Assembly: GCA_037951105.1 (NCBI GenBank)
Contig: JBAMJV010007767.1
Span: forward strand, 25,262 to 89,261
Source: Echinarachnius parma
Lineage: Eukaryota; Echinodermata; Echinoidea; Clypeasteroida; Echinarachniidae
Direction of reading: 5' to 3'
Length of the DNA stretch: 64,000 nt
Shown: piece by piece, positions 36,740-48,830 of the stretch
Numbering within the stretch: the stretch's first letter is position 1
Layout of the letters: each line of letters starts with the position of its first letter
Translations under genes and position numbers: made by a program
The notes under the pieces: model-generated
The model's database searches: none
What the model was told of the DNA's origin: nothing
What the model saw: the letters and a program-made list of their open reading frames with translations, nothing else

Positions 36740-37010
36740 GAGCTTGAAAGAGAGTAGGAAGAGGTGAATGGAGATGGAGAGAGGTTGAAAGAGAAAAGGA
36801 AGAGGTGGAGAGAGATGGAGAGTTGTTGAAAGAGAAAAGGAAGAGGTGAATGGAGATGGAGAGAGGTTGAAAGAGAAAAGGAAGAGGTGGAGAGAGATGG
36901 AGAGAGGTTGAAAGAGAAAAGGAAGAGGTGAAGAGAGATGGAGAGAGGTTGAAAGAGAAAAGGAAGAGGTGGAGAGAGATGGAGAGAGGTTGAAAGAGAA
37001 GAAGAAAGGT
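36740..37010. repeat. 41 bp purine minisatellite
   Basis: 'TTGAAAGAGAAAAGGAAGAG' starts at about 36785, 36826, 36867, 36908, 36949 and 36990, a regular 41-base step. Units differ at few positions, so the array is young. Confidence 0.9.
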
Positions 37011-37720
37011 GTACAGACAGAGAGAGTGAATGTGGGACAGAGTAAGAGAAGAAAGATGACTCAATGCATGGACCAATAGGGGATAGATAGAAGGGAAGAA
37101 AGGGGCATGAAGAGAAAGGGAGAGGTTGAAAGAGAATAAAAAGATGCGGAAACAGAGATGAAGAGAGCTTGAAAGACAGAGAGAGTGGATGTGGGACAGA
37201 GTAAGAGAAGAACTTAAGATGATTCAAGGCAACATGATAAATGGGGGATAGACAGAAAGTAGAAAGAGATACAGAGAGAGCTTGTAGGAAGGTAGGAAAG
37301 GGTTAAAAGATACTCAATAGGAATGGGCAAAAGGAGGCAACTTAGAGAAGTTAAAAAAGAATAGAGGAAGAGGTGAAGAGGTGAAGAGAGATGGAGAGAG
37401 CTTGAAAGAGAATGGGAATAGATGAAGAGAGACTGAGAATGAATGTGGGAAAGATTAAGAGAGAAGAAAGATGATTCAATGCAACATAACAAACTGTGGA
37501 AAGACAGAAGGGAGAATGAGGTGAAGATATACGGAGAGAGCTTGAAAGAAAGTAGGAAGAGGTTAAACGAGAGAAACATAGGTTGAAAGAGAATAAATAA
37601 AAATGGGCAAACAACAGAGAGAAGTTAAAAGAGAATAGGAAGAGGTGAAGAGAGATGGAGTGAGCTTGAGAGAGAATGAGAAGAGGAATGAATGAGGGAA
37701 ATAAGGGAGAATAAAAATGT
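37011..37720. repeat. Higher-order purine-rich repeat derived from the 41 bp array
   Basis: 'GTGAATGTGGGACAGAGTAA' with 'AAGATGACTCAATGC' recurs near 37026, 37184 and 37438. 41-bp-like 'GAGAGCTTGAAAGAGAAT' phrases lie between. Confidence 0.75.
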
Positions 37721-39590
37721 TCAAGACAACCTAAAAATTGTTAACTTTGCTTTCATATTAGGTATGATAATGTGGATAGTTGCATATTTTGAATACTGTA
37801 AAGAGGCACAATTGTGCTTTTTAATTCTAAATCGTCTCAATAAAGACTATTTTCATTTAAATTTGGGTCATCTTTCAAAAGGGTTAAGTTTGAAACAACA
37901 TTTCCTCTTGAACAAAATGAAAGCATGTCACAAAGGAGGTCATGATCAAAAGAGATTTAAATCAATGCTTTGTACAAACAAAAGTATACCATGCGAGTCA
38001 AGGTAGCTGGGCTTTCGAATCTGCTAAACAAAAGTATAACAACATTTTAACAATCAAACCTAGTAAAATGTAAATTCTTTGGATATGATTCAATTCTTTA
38101 CAGCTGAACATAAATTTTTGTTTTTAAATACTAAATGTAAAATTTCACTATGAAATTGCACAAAATCGTCGACGTCTGTATCTCAAACAAATGCAGTCAT
38201 TTGGATCAATAGCCTACGATGTGGAAAGACACAATGGAATTACATCAACACATGCTGCCATTCTCTCCTTTCCACTAAAAGTAGAGAAAGGTTTGCGTCA
38301 TAACCGGAACGCGAGCGAGAGAGGATAGAGAAAAAAAAGAGCAAGAGACACAGAGTACAATATCAATATACTGAAATCAAGTTGACACCCTAACATACCT
38401 ACTACAGGACCATATTTTAATGAAGGCACTTTTTATAAAAAATGCCTCCTCTTTTTTATTTACTCTTCTCATTTGATGAGGGGAAATAAACTTTACATCA
38501 TCTTTTATGAAGAAAAAAAATGAGAAAATGTCACATTTGTACAGCTCGCGTACCTATGATACAGTATACTTATGATAGCATACCTACAGTATGTAACATT
38601 ATTGAAATGGGAAAAAAAAGTAAGATGTGCGATTTGGTCTCTATTTGAAGAGAACTTGAATCAATGTTATATTGTTTGTACTTCTTTTACAAGCCGCAAA
38701 AGAGTTTTAATACTTTCACACATTATGTCATCTCTAATTTTGAGTTCATTTAATTGCATACGCGAAATGATCAAATGAAAATTTTATCTTCTTTAGCATT
38801 ATCATGATTATTACTATCAAAGTGATGCCGACTAGGTTTTAATCTATCGATTTATGATTCCTCTTTTCTGATCTTGCTCTGCTCTTGTTTTCCTGGTCTG
38901 CGCCTCTAGATCGATCTAAGCCTATACCGCTGAAATCTCCAGCGCTCAGGCAACCTCTGTACCTCAAGCCCACTTATGCATCCTAGCCCACTTCCTGTTT
39001 CGCAAGAAAAAAAAACAGGCCTGGGTCATCAGCAGAGAGATTGATTGTTGGAAAGAGAAAGAGTTTCTCATAAAGCTAACCAATTATTTTATCTTTACAA
39101 CCAGTTTTAAAACTGCATTTCATTTGCAAGAGGAAGTACATAGTGTATACTGGTAAGCCCAAGCATCTCATGCAGGCTAGCTATTGTACTGGTACATGTG
39201 TGTAAAGATCGTGTAAGATAAATGATCAAACTGGCTTTTAGGAAGTTAAGGTAGGGCCTGGCCTATTGAACACAAAATATCCACTTTACTTGTTTAGGAT
39301 AAATGTAATTTACTCTCCTTCTCTACATCTTTGAATATATCTAGGTTACATAACATTTACATACATATATATAATTTTTTTTAATGTACAAGTAAATAAG
39401 CCAAAGAAACTTTTCAACAAGTAAAAGTTGTACAGAATTAAGCTTGCCAAGTCTCGTAATTCAACTGCAGCCTACACGAATAATTCCTCTCCGAGGCTCC
39501 ATACATGCATGTGTGTAGATGTTCTCAGTAAGGCAGTCGCTCTGTTTCATACACAGCGCCCTATCTCCCTCATACGCGTCTCTCCTCGCT
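37721..39590. other. Intronic stretch, nothing recognised
   Basis: No gene or clear repeat. Confidence 0.4.
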
Positions 39591-40960
39591 AATCATCCAC
39601 AGTGAGTTCTCTTGCAAGTGAGCTGCATCCTGTTTTCCCTCGATCTCCTCTCTTCTTCCCCATTGCCCCCTCCCCCCCCCCCTCCCTCGATCTACACCAC
39701 ACCTCAAAAAATAGAAGGGAAAAAAATACCTATTACTAAAAGCCTCTCCTAATAATTTTCCCCCATCGCTCTCTTCTCCAATCATCTGCTGCAAGCTCTC
39801 GTGCAATCTAACTGCATCCTGTTTTTCTCCTTTCCTCTCCTCCTCCCCCATGTGCCCCCTCCCCATACACCTCATCTCCCAAGTTGACCAAAACTTTTAC
39901 TGCCAGCAAGCCTCTCCTAACATTTTCCCCCATCCCTCTCTTACTTCTGCAATCGTCTGCAGTAGGCTCTCACACAATGTAACTGCATCCTGTGTTTATC
40001 CTTTCCTCTTCTCGTCTCCCAGGGTGCCCCCAACCCTAGGTACACCTCATCTCCCTAGTTGACAAAAACTTTTACTGCAAGCAAGCCTCTCCTAACATTT
40101 TCCCCCATCCCTCTCTTTCTTCTGCAATCATCCGCAGCCAACCCTCACACAATCTGACTGCATCCTGTTTTCCCCTTTTCTCTTGCCTTAATCCCATGTG
40201 CCCCCCTCTCTCGAACTATACCTCGATCATCTCATAAGTTGGAAAACCTTTGCTACTACGAAAAGGCTCTCCCAAAATTTTCCCCATCTCTCTCTCTTCT
40301 GCAATCATTCGCAGTAGGCTCTCGCGCAATCAAACTGCATCCTGTTTTCCCTTTTTCTCTCGCCTTCATCCCATGTGCCCCCCTCTCTCGAACTATACCT
40401 CGATCATCTCACAAGTTGGACAAAACTTTGCTACTGCAGAAAGCCTCTCCAAATAGCCCCCCCCCCCCCCCCCCCCTCTGTCCCTCTCTCCTCCAATCAT
40501 CCATAGCAGGCTGAGCCAGGCTTTCACTCAATCAAACTGCATCCTGTTTTCTCTTTTAGCCCACATCTCCCCTGCCTTGCCCCCTGCCCTTCCATATATC
40601 AGCCACCTCCTCTAAACTCCGTAGCAACTTCTCCTCACTATCTTAGCCCCCCCCCCCCCCCCCATCATCTTCAGGTTTGCCTCACCTTTCCTTATCTTCA
40701 TTGCAACCATTATACTCTGTGCCTCTTCCCTTCCCCCACCCCCTCTGTTCAGATCTACAAGTTTGCCTTGTTCTCTGGTTTATATATATAGCAAAAGAAG
40801 CATTTCCATCATCCCAGGCTATGCTATGCCTTTATCCCTTGTCCCATCCCCTGCACCCTCCACAAACGAATTTTGGCATTCTCTGTTCTACAGTTTTCAA
40901 ATTTGTGAGAGTAAACTGCAAACAAGGTTTAAGTCTGCATCCTGTTTTGCCTCCAAAGTG
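39591..40960. repeat. ~175 bp polypyrimidine minisatellite with a CTGCATCCTG core
   Basis: 'CTGCATCCTGTTTT' (one variant) occurs at about 39623, 39812, 39983, 40158, 40335, 40538 and 40935, spacing 171-203 with one double step. Each unit also has 'CTGCAATC(A/G)TC(C/T)GCAG', 'AAGCCTCTCCTAACATTTTC' and 'CTCATCTCCC(A/T)AGTTG'. It includes C runs at 40457-40476 and 40647-40663. Confidence 0.85.
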
Positions 40961-42215
40961 TTACAACGTCCCCCCAGCTTCTCTCCCCTCCGCACCTTCC
41001 CGATTCCCGATCCTACCCCGTGAAACTCTCCTCGTTACGTTGGGGAGGAAATGAGGTGCGAGTGACTAAAGGGGTGATACAGTCTGACCAATCAAGCCCA
41101 GGCTCCAGGACCAATAATCCTCTAACTAACCCCTCCCTTCTCTCTCTCTATTCTCTTCCTCTAAACCCCTCTCCTTTCATGTTCTCTCTTGTTCCATCAA
41201 ATAACTCATCTTGCATCTTTTGTTATCCTTGCTCCTTTTTTCATTTGCTTTTTTTTTGCTAACATCTTGTAACTTGATCACTATAGTTTGCCCGTCTCAT
41301 AGGGATCTTTTGTCTCCTCAGTTGAAAATCATGTTTACGGCTTGACATGATGGATATGATTAACAACAAACAATTATGTAAACATTAGTTATCATATAAA
41401 CGTCACAAACAAATTGTTTCATGAACAGAGGGAAAACTTAATATATTATGTTATTATCATAGCATCCAGTTTTTGAAAAATGATTTAGAGGATTGCTGGC
41501 CTTGGATTGCAACATTTTAAAAAACTCAACTTTCATAGTTCATGTCATGCCAGCACTAATTTAGCAGAAATGGAGTAAATTGCAAAATGAAACAGATTTT
41601 AAAACTAAATATGCTCCAAAAATTCAGACACAAATGTGACACTGACAGGCACAAATGTGACATTGCTGCGCATCAGCATGGAAGCCAGACTAGATCCTGC
41701 AAGGCCAGGCCAGGTCATCTCCTCTTCCTGGATCACATGACCAATGCCGCAAACAGAGAGCAGCAGAGAGCAACGTGCTAGGGCTAGGCTAAGCTAGCCT
41801 TCTGTCAAGGCCCCCACGCTCTGTGTGGCAAAACTATGTAAACTGAGCGTGAGCGAACATCGTGCAAAGCGAATGGCCTAAGTGCGAAACAGCCAGTGAG
41901 GCAGCCAGTGAAAAGTGTTGAGTGCCCGAAGTTGTACAGCAGTTAGACTGGGACTAGCTCAGCTACTGTAGTATGCCCAGCTACATAGAGCCTTGACTTG
42001 AGGCTAGGCCTGCTTGTGACTGCATCCACGGCCACGAAGCAACCAGCAGAATGCACGAGTAGATGATAACCAACTGTTAATCTTTCTTTTTACAGCTCAT
42101 ACTATAATCTAGCCTCCATTGCTTAAATACACAGGTATTATAAGTACAGAGTACAAACATGTAGTTGTATGTATTTCACAGCTTGTTGACCTGTGAGTAA
42201 TGATGTGTTTGTATA
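40961..42215. other. Intronic stretch, nothing recognised
   Basis: GC-richer patch at 41650-42060, including a GCCAGGCCAGG run; no coding signature. Confidence 0.4.
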
Positions 42216-42219
42216 CGTA

Positions 42220-42282
42220 TTATGTATGTGTGTTTGTGTATGTGTGTGTGTGTGTGTGTGTGCGTGTGTTTATGTGTGTGTC
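42220..42282. repeat. (TG)n microsatellite
   Basis: Pure TG core near 42239-42262 with GTAT and GCGT edges. Confidence 0.85.
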
Positions 42283-42546
42283 AGAAAGAGATGTACATCT
42301 GTATGTTTGCAAAATTATTAATTTCATGAGATATCTCAATTGATACCATACCTTTCATTTATATTGAGGCAACTGAGCACTGATACGTGTACATAATGTG
42401 TGTTAATATTCCTGATTAGATTTATCCAATTGTGAAATTGCTTTTAAAATATAAAATAATATTGAAATATCAATTTTATGAAGAAAACCCCAGGGAAGCT
42501 GATTTGCCCAACTACATGTACATTCCAACAAAGATGAGTCAACCAG

Positions 42547-42561
42547 CCCCCCCCCCCCCCC
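42547..42561. repeat. 15-base poly-C run followed by CCCT repeats
   Basis: C15, then CACCCTCCCTCCCTCCCTCC. Confidence 0.85.
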
Positions 42562-42599
42562 ACCCTCCCTCCCTCCCTCCTCCCCCTTTAAAAAGAAAA

Positions 42600-43685
42600 C
42601 TGTATTATAAAACTGTCATACTTTTCATTAAGTTCTAACAAATGTAGGGTAAATAACAAATTAACTCTGAAAAGGAATACAAAGACACATAATACACACG
42701 CACTGCGCAGTAACACACAAAGTTATAGAGATCTAATGTATATACAATGTACAACTTCCTTTTCTTATTATAAGTGGATGAATATATTAAGATAATAATG
42801 TTCTTGAGTGAAGTTGTAAGCACAATAAGCCAAATTAGAAGGGGAGGAAGTCCAAATTAATGGGAAGTACATCCTTAGTTTAGTTAAGAGTTATCTTGAT
42901 AGAAGCTGATCGTGAGCAAACTTGGACAGATGTAATCATGACACGACAAAAGAAAGTGAAGACTATAACACATGTAGTAAGAATATATATATATCACTTA
43001 ATATCTTACTTGTAAAATATATATGGGAACATTAATCCATAGATGTATGGAGGATGTGTTATAAATATCAAAATCAAATCTGATAAAGTGCCAAGAATAC
43101 TCTAAAAGGAAGTTATATCTATGTGGTTCTTTTTCTAATGTGTACTGCAGAGTGCTAATGAGGGAGTAGGTGCTTCGATGCGGGCAACCGACCCCCCCCC
43201 CCCCCCCCCACCCCACTCCCCAATTAGAAATTTTATTACACACAAATCTATATATATAAAATGTTTCCTTAGTATTCTATTGGATTGGAACTTGAGTTGT
43301 TTGTCCATGTTTTATTAATTAAATTGCTGTAAAATAGTAATCTAGCTGTTCTGCTGTGAAATAATAAACACCTTTTCAATTTAAATTTAAATTTTGCCCA
43401 GCAAAGCAAAGCTACACGTAGCTGCAACCATGCACTGACAAAGGAGCCATGGCTGGCGCAGGTCTCAGTACTCAACTTGTTTTAAATGGGTTTTCCATTC
43501 TGTGAAATTTGATGTACTCCATAAATTAGTTTCACAATGGGAACCCAAGGCGAAGCAAACCAGGAAGAAGACACAAAACCAGTTATTTTGTTTTCTCTTC
43601 AAAAAGCGCGTGGTGTGAAAAAGTGATCGACATCTCATCCCCTGTCAGTGCACTCCACAAAGGATGTCCGCCACACTTTTATTAT
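42600..43685. other. Intronic stretch; 18-base poly-C at 43192
   Basis: AT-rich except for the C run at 43192-43209. Nothing else recognised. Confidence 0.4.
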
Positions 43686-43850
43686 TTTTCTTTCTTCTTC
43701 TCGTTCTCCACTCCCTCTCTCCTTCTCTCTCTCTCGTTGTATGTATCTCACTAATGTCTTCCTGTCTCTCCCACTTTCTATCTGCCTCTCTCTTCCTCTC
43801 TGCCCATCTCTCTCACTCTGTGCCTCTCTTCCTCTAATCTATGTTAACCT
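43686..43850. repeat. Short CT-rich tract
   Basis: TCTCTCTC and CCTCTCT low-complexity sequence. Confidence 0.7.
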
Positions 43851-46000
43851 CTAATTCTATCTGTTTTAACCTCTTTCTATTTCCATTTTCAGTTTCAGCG
43901 CGTAGTTGTGCAGGTTAAGGCAATGTAAAGCCTACACATACATGATATCTGCTGGTACATCGGGTTGTACTCGGGGCCACATCCGATGTTGCCCTAGCTT
44001 CCCACAATGTGTTATTCAGGACATGTCCTGTATATAGTATATTTAGATGCACTGAATAATATATATTGAAGGTATTCTTTTCTAAGATAGTCTTGCTTTC
44101 GAAAAAGGAAAAAAAATGGATAATAAATCTGTCTTCATCTCGGAATTTAACTTTTAAAATAAGAAGAGGTCTGTAATTTTCTTAAAACAGGTGTCAAAAA
44201 CATTATTTTCATGGACGTCATCTGCCTCTGAAAGATCAAAAGTTCAGAATTTCTAAACTTAGATTTAAAATATATATATATTTTTATATATAAATCTTTC
44301 ATTTTTAATCACTTTTTATTTACAGTATGAATAGGAATTCCTCTTCCTCCAAGATAGTTTTTTGTTTTTTTACTAAACTGTGCCCTGGGCACCTTGAAAA
44401 AGGTGGAATTAGCGCATTAGAAGCCTTCTTTATTACATTATTATTATTTTGTATTATCTTCCCCTAGTGATCGTCTAGTTACATGTATGGTCCATCTTCT
44501 TATCATTTTCCATTTTACTAAATTCCTGAAACCATACGGGCCTTAAATGGACAATGCGTAAAACAATCAAAGTTAATGAACAATGCTGCTCCTCCAACTT
44601 TACACTTACAGGAGCTGCATTGTTAAATGTTTTCCAGGAAAATTGGAGAAAAAAGTAACATTACCAACAATATTCCATATGCTGAGAACTAGCACATGCT
44701 AAAAACATTGTACTCGGCTAAACAATGCAGAACATGGCGCATGCGTTACCAGTAACAATGTATGTAATGTGCATGCACTCATCATCTTCCTTTTGTACAA
44801 TTTAGTCAATACCAGTAACTCGATGATGTATTTACCATCGTGTTACCAGTACAACTAATCGCCATCCTGTGCTTGTCCAAACACGGAGTTTCCTGAGAGC
44901 GGAGTAAGATCGAGTCACATGACCCTTCTTGCATCACATGGCACATACGGAGACAATGCCAAACTTGGTGTGTGTTAAAGATACTGTCCACCTTTTGCGC
45001 GCCAAAATTCAAAAGTTGTGGAATTACTATCTTATATTATCTGATTTGAAAGCAAATACAATTCAAGAGCTAAAAGTTCTAAGAAGATTAGGACTTTTAA
45101 AAATATCTTTTTGGGGAATTGATTTTCAGAGCTCGAAAGTGATTTGTTTTTCTTGCGTCATTTGAATTCTTCATCACTGTGAACTTTAAAATCTCACCAA
45201 CTTGATGAACATATTATCCCAGGTGGTTTATGGAATATTTGACTGATTTTGGTATGACTGTAACATCATATGTTAGTAATAGTCCACATCCCACATACTT
45301 TAGGACCAGAATTGGTTATCCAGTTTGGGACTAAACACCAAGGGTCTGTCTATGAGAGATGTGCGTTTTAACCTACCAAAATCTTTCAAAAAGGTTTAAT
45401 GTCTGATTCTATGAGTCAATTTGTTTTGCTCACTTGCCTTCACATACAAAATAAATGTTCCTTTTTTTATTTCAGTGTTTTTTCAGAACAAATTTGAATC
45501 CACAGCTCATGTATAATCCTTAATTTATTTTGTAATGGTAAGGTTTTTCTTTTAATTTCTAGACAAGCATACCAGTAACAAATGTGTTTATATATGCGTT
45601 ATATCAGTCTTGGTCTCTTGGAGAGTCCTGAAAGAATGAGATGTGAATCCATTGATCTACATTTAAATGTGTATCAAACTACATCAATGCATTAATTCAC
45701 CATGACACTTTAATCTAATGTATGAACACTACATATCAAACTGCCACAGTGCCACTGTATATATATCTTTCAACAAGTAAATTTATTTTAGGAGCTACTA
45801 TCATCATCTTGGACAGTTTATTATAGCCATTTTATGGATGACACATACATCAGTGGTCATTACACATGACTTCTATTACAGAAATAGTGTTTTACTCAGT
45901 CTTGTTTCATACGATCATATCCTAGTTTACATCATCAGCCATTTATTGTTTCTCCTATTGGAAATTTCCTTTACTGTCCCAGATTGTTCCTTAGCATTGT
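43851..46000. other. Intronic stretch with one short hairpin
   Basis: No gene. A 15 bp stem-loop lies at 44579-44624 (see findings). Confidence 0.35.
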
Positions 46001-46039
46001 GTGCGCTCACAAGGTTGCCTGGCTGGAATGCTCCCTAGG

Positions 46040-46181
46040 GAGTGGAAAATGTGCACATTTTTTGCGCTGTATTGATTTCAGAATGTATCCGATGACCGGG
46101 GTAATAATATAATTGTAAAGCGCTTAGAGATGATTATCAATAGTGTTAGGCACTCTATAAATTGAGAATATTATTATTATG
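46040..46181 (+). mobile_element. LINE (CR1/L2-type) or SINE 3' tail
   Basis: 'TTGTAAAGCGCTTAGAG...GGCACTCTATAAATTGAGAA' followed by (ATT)n is the characteristic 3' end of CR1/L2-group retrotransposons and the SINEs that borrow it. The LINE at 52340-52420 has the same arrangement. No coding part is joined to it, so it is a 5'-truncated copy or a SINE. Confidence 0.55.
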
Positions 46182-47170
46182 AAGAACTTTGAAACATGTC
46201 TGCATTCTTACATGTATCCAAATCAAAGTATTCGAATGCTAGAATGGTAAATGAATAGAATATTATTGAAGCGTAGACTAGGTGTTCTAGCACAATGGTG
46301 ATGTGGTTTGTTAGATTACTACATCAGATTCAGCTCACTCACTGCACATAATCCTGGGCCTCCACGCTATCAATTTGACTTTGGCAGTTCCTCGAAGTTG
46401 AACAATAGACTTGGCACTATGAGACTACTTCTTCAAACAAGTGTCAATTAACACAATCTCGTATAAAATATGTGATAAACATTGCTCAAAATCTGTGCCA
46501 CAGCCACATGATCCGTATTTTTAGCTCGAGTTAATTCAATTTAAACAGTTAATTTGTTACATGATCATTCCAATTCCAAAACTATAATCAATATAGTAAG
46601 TCGTGAAAACAAAAATCAAATCTATTCAACTATTCACAATGAGATTGCTCTAATTCTGTTTCTATGATGATTTTCCTAGACCTAGATGAATCAAGATCTA
46701 CAATATAAAGACAAAAATAACTCAAACCATTAAAAAGTTGACTGTTTTTTCGAACGATAAAGAAAAAAAAACATAACTTGTTTTACCACATCTGCTATGT
46801 AAATGTACAAAGACACACTAAAAAGCCCCTTTCATCAAATATTTTAGTTGAGTTTTGGTCAAACTGAATTTTAGTAACCAAAACCTGCACTATTTCATTA
46901 CAAACTAATAGTTATAACTGAACTCCACCATGCTCGAAAAGTACATGTATACAATACACAATTACAACTATGAAAGCATTTGAATGGGAATGATTCTCAT
47001 TTCACATGTTTTATTCAATGAACTTTCAAATGGAATTCAACAAAACCAAAACCCTTGCATTTTTTTTCGGGAAGTACCAATACTCAAGTGTACTTTTAAG
47101 ATGTATCATCCCTCACTCTCCACATGAAACTAAAACCACAACATGAAGCTTGACCCAAAAGATGGATTTA
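46182..47170. other. Intronic stretch, nothing recognised
   Basis: AT-rich non-coding DNA. Confidence 0.4.
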
Positions 47171-47179
47171 GTCACTTAC

Positions 47180-47263
47180 TTCCTTCCTAGCGGTTTCTGG
47201 GAACACCTCAGAAAAGAGGTAACAAAGCTCTAGGACATCACTCATATAATTACAGGATGTAAC
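47180..47263 (-). other. Exon-like island with a consensus splice donor
   Basis: On the minus strand an open frame reads VTSCNYMSDVLELCY, then LFSEVFPETARKE, directly followed by GTAAGT, a strong donor. The composition looks coding, unlike the AT-rich surroundings. It lies in the first RREB1 intron on the RREB1 strand. I could not find an acceptor that makes its length fit the 3k+2 bases missing between the known exons (an acceptor before TGATGTCC gives 61 bases, 3k+1). It could be an alternative exon, a piece of another gene, a repeat, or a conserved non-coding element. Confidence 0.3.
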
Positions 47264-47820
47264 GCAAAAGAGAATGAACAATACCTTTTGATCATCAAAT
47301 TCATCACCTTTCAATAATAAGTTATGGAACAAGCACTAATGCTATCAAAATTCCTGTGGTTATCATGTTGGGGAATGCTGGGCATATTCCATATTTCTCT
47401 CCAAAAAAAGGAAATATAATGTCGGGCGATGTACATTTTGAATAGTTATGTTATGATGCAAAAAAAAGGTACAACTTTCTAAACTAGCACATATATCTTT
47501 TCTTTTTATTATAATCATGTACTGAAATTATACACTCATTTATCACTTATCTTCCCTCTCATCCACCTCTTCATTGAAGATAGAAAGTACACAGCACTTC
47601 TTATATTTTTTACTTCTTTATCTCTTTCGTTAAGAGTTTCTGGACGGATAGAAACTGGAGAGTTTGTGCTAGGACATCATCACAAACACAATAATTTACA
47701 GTTTGATGAAGTGAAACCGATGTGTAATTGCAGCTTATGGAAACATGCTTTGGGATAGAGAGAACATTAATATAGATATAAAAAAATAATAGTCAGGGCA
47801 GAAGCATTGAGTGTGCAAAA
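47264..47820. other. Intronic stretch, nothing recognised
   Basis: AT-rich. Confidence 0.4.
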
Positions 47821-47823
47821 ATT

Positions 47824-47858
47824 ATGATTGATGATGATGACGATGACAACGACGTTGC

Positions 47859-47894
<36 letters not shown>

Positions 47895-47960
47895 CAATGT
47901 TGCTGATGTTGATGTTGATGGTGATGATTATGACGATGACAACGAAGATAATGATAATGA
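47824..47960. repeat. (GAT)n microsatellite
   Basis: GATGATGAT core at about 47862-47893 with GAC and GTT variants. The poly-Asp and poly-Met ORFs are repeat translations. Confidence 0.9.
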
Positions 47961-48585
47961 GAATGTGGATGAGTATTATGATGACATTTATTATATCATT
48001 AGATAATGAAGCAATGCTGCTGCTGCAGAAGATGAACTGAATAAAACAAGATGATTATAAAGAATGCAGAATAAGAAATGAAAATGGAGGCATAACATTT
48101 AATGTAAGCAAGTATGAATGTAAATTTGCTCTCTCGATAAGGCCAAACACACCAAGCTTCCAAAGTTGCAACCCTTCATCTACAAAGAGCAAAAAGGTCA
48201 TCCATTTACCCCCAAAAAAATGGATGGATGCCCAGTCTAGCTCCATGTATGTACAACTAGAGATATCTTGATGGATGACTCGAGTAATAATGGAAACAGG
48301 ATTAGAGTGTTGGTATCACTGCTTGAAAAAATATATATATATCCACTCAATTACCTCTTTAGGCAAATAATTCTGAGAGCAAACTGAACTTTGCCTGGTG
48401 GACTCGAGAGCAACATCTTTATAGTAGAAGGGTTCATGCTCGCTTGGCGAGCCTTGGTCTACACCCAGTTGGTCTACACACCAGTTGGTCTATTACACGA
48501 GTCCTAAAACTTGTAAATATTTCCATAGCTCCAAACTTGACTCCAACCTTAACTTTACCCTTACGATAATGGCTTTACCCGTACC
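47961..48585. other. Intronic stretch, nothing recognised
   Basis: Short 'AGTTGGTCTACAC' duplication at 48465-48490. Confidence 0.4.
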
Positions 48586-48587
48586 CA

Positions 48588-48830
48588 GGGCTCGACACTG
48601 GCACTTGCCTGCTTGCCCGGGGCAAGTACAAATTGGTGTTGGGCAAGTAAAATTTCATAAACTGTTTAAGTGTGCTTGCCTGATCGGGCAACTAAATAAT
48701 TGTTCAACTATGAGCGAACGATGTAATTTCATACATGTAAATCTCATCTAGAAGTAAATTATTTAGTAAATTTTATATAAGGTCAAGGGCAAGTCGTATA
48801 GTAGTTAGTGGAGGCTTGCCTTACCCTAAT
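48588..48830. repeat. Dispersed repeat with CTTGCCCG/CGGGCAAG motifs (family H, copy 2)
   Basis: 'CAGGGCTCGACACTGGCACTT', GCCTGCTTGCCCGGGGCAAGT, 'GGGCAAGTAAAATTTCAT', 'TGCTTGCCTGATCGGGCAACT' and 'AAATCTCATCTAGAAG' match copy 1 at 23440-23715 in order. A short CCTAATCCTAATCC run follows at 48825. Confidence 0.65.

Noticed and set aside
36613-37614. Minus-strand ORFs of SLSTSLHLSPPLPFLFQ-type repeats
   Set aside because: Translation of the 41 bp purine minisatellite.
47824-48040. Poly-Asp and poly-Met ORFs
   Set aside because: GAT microsatellite in two frames.
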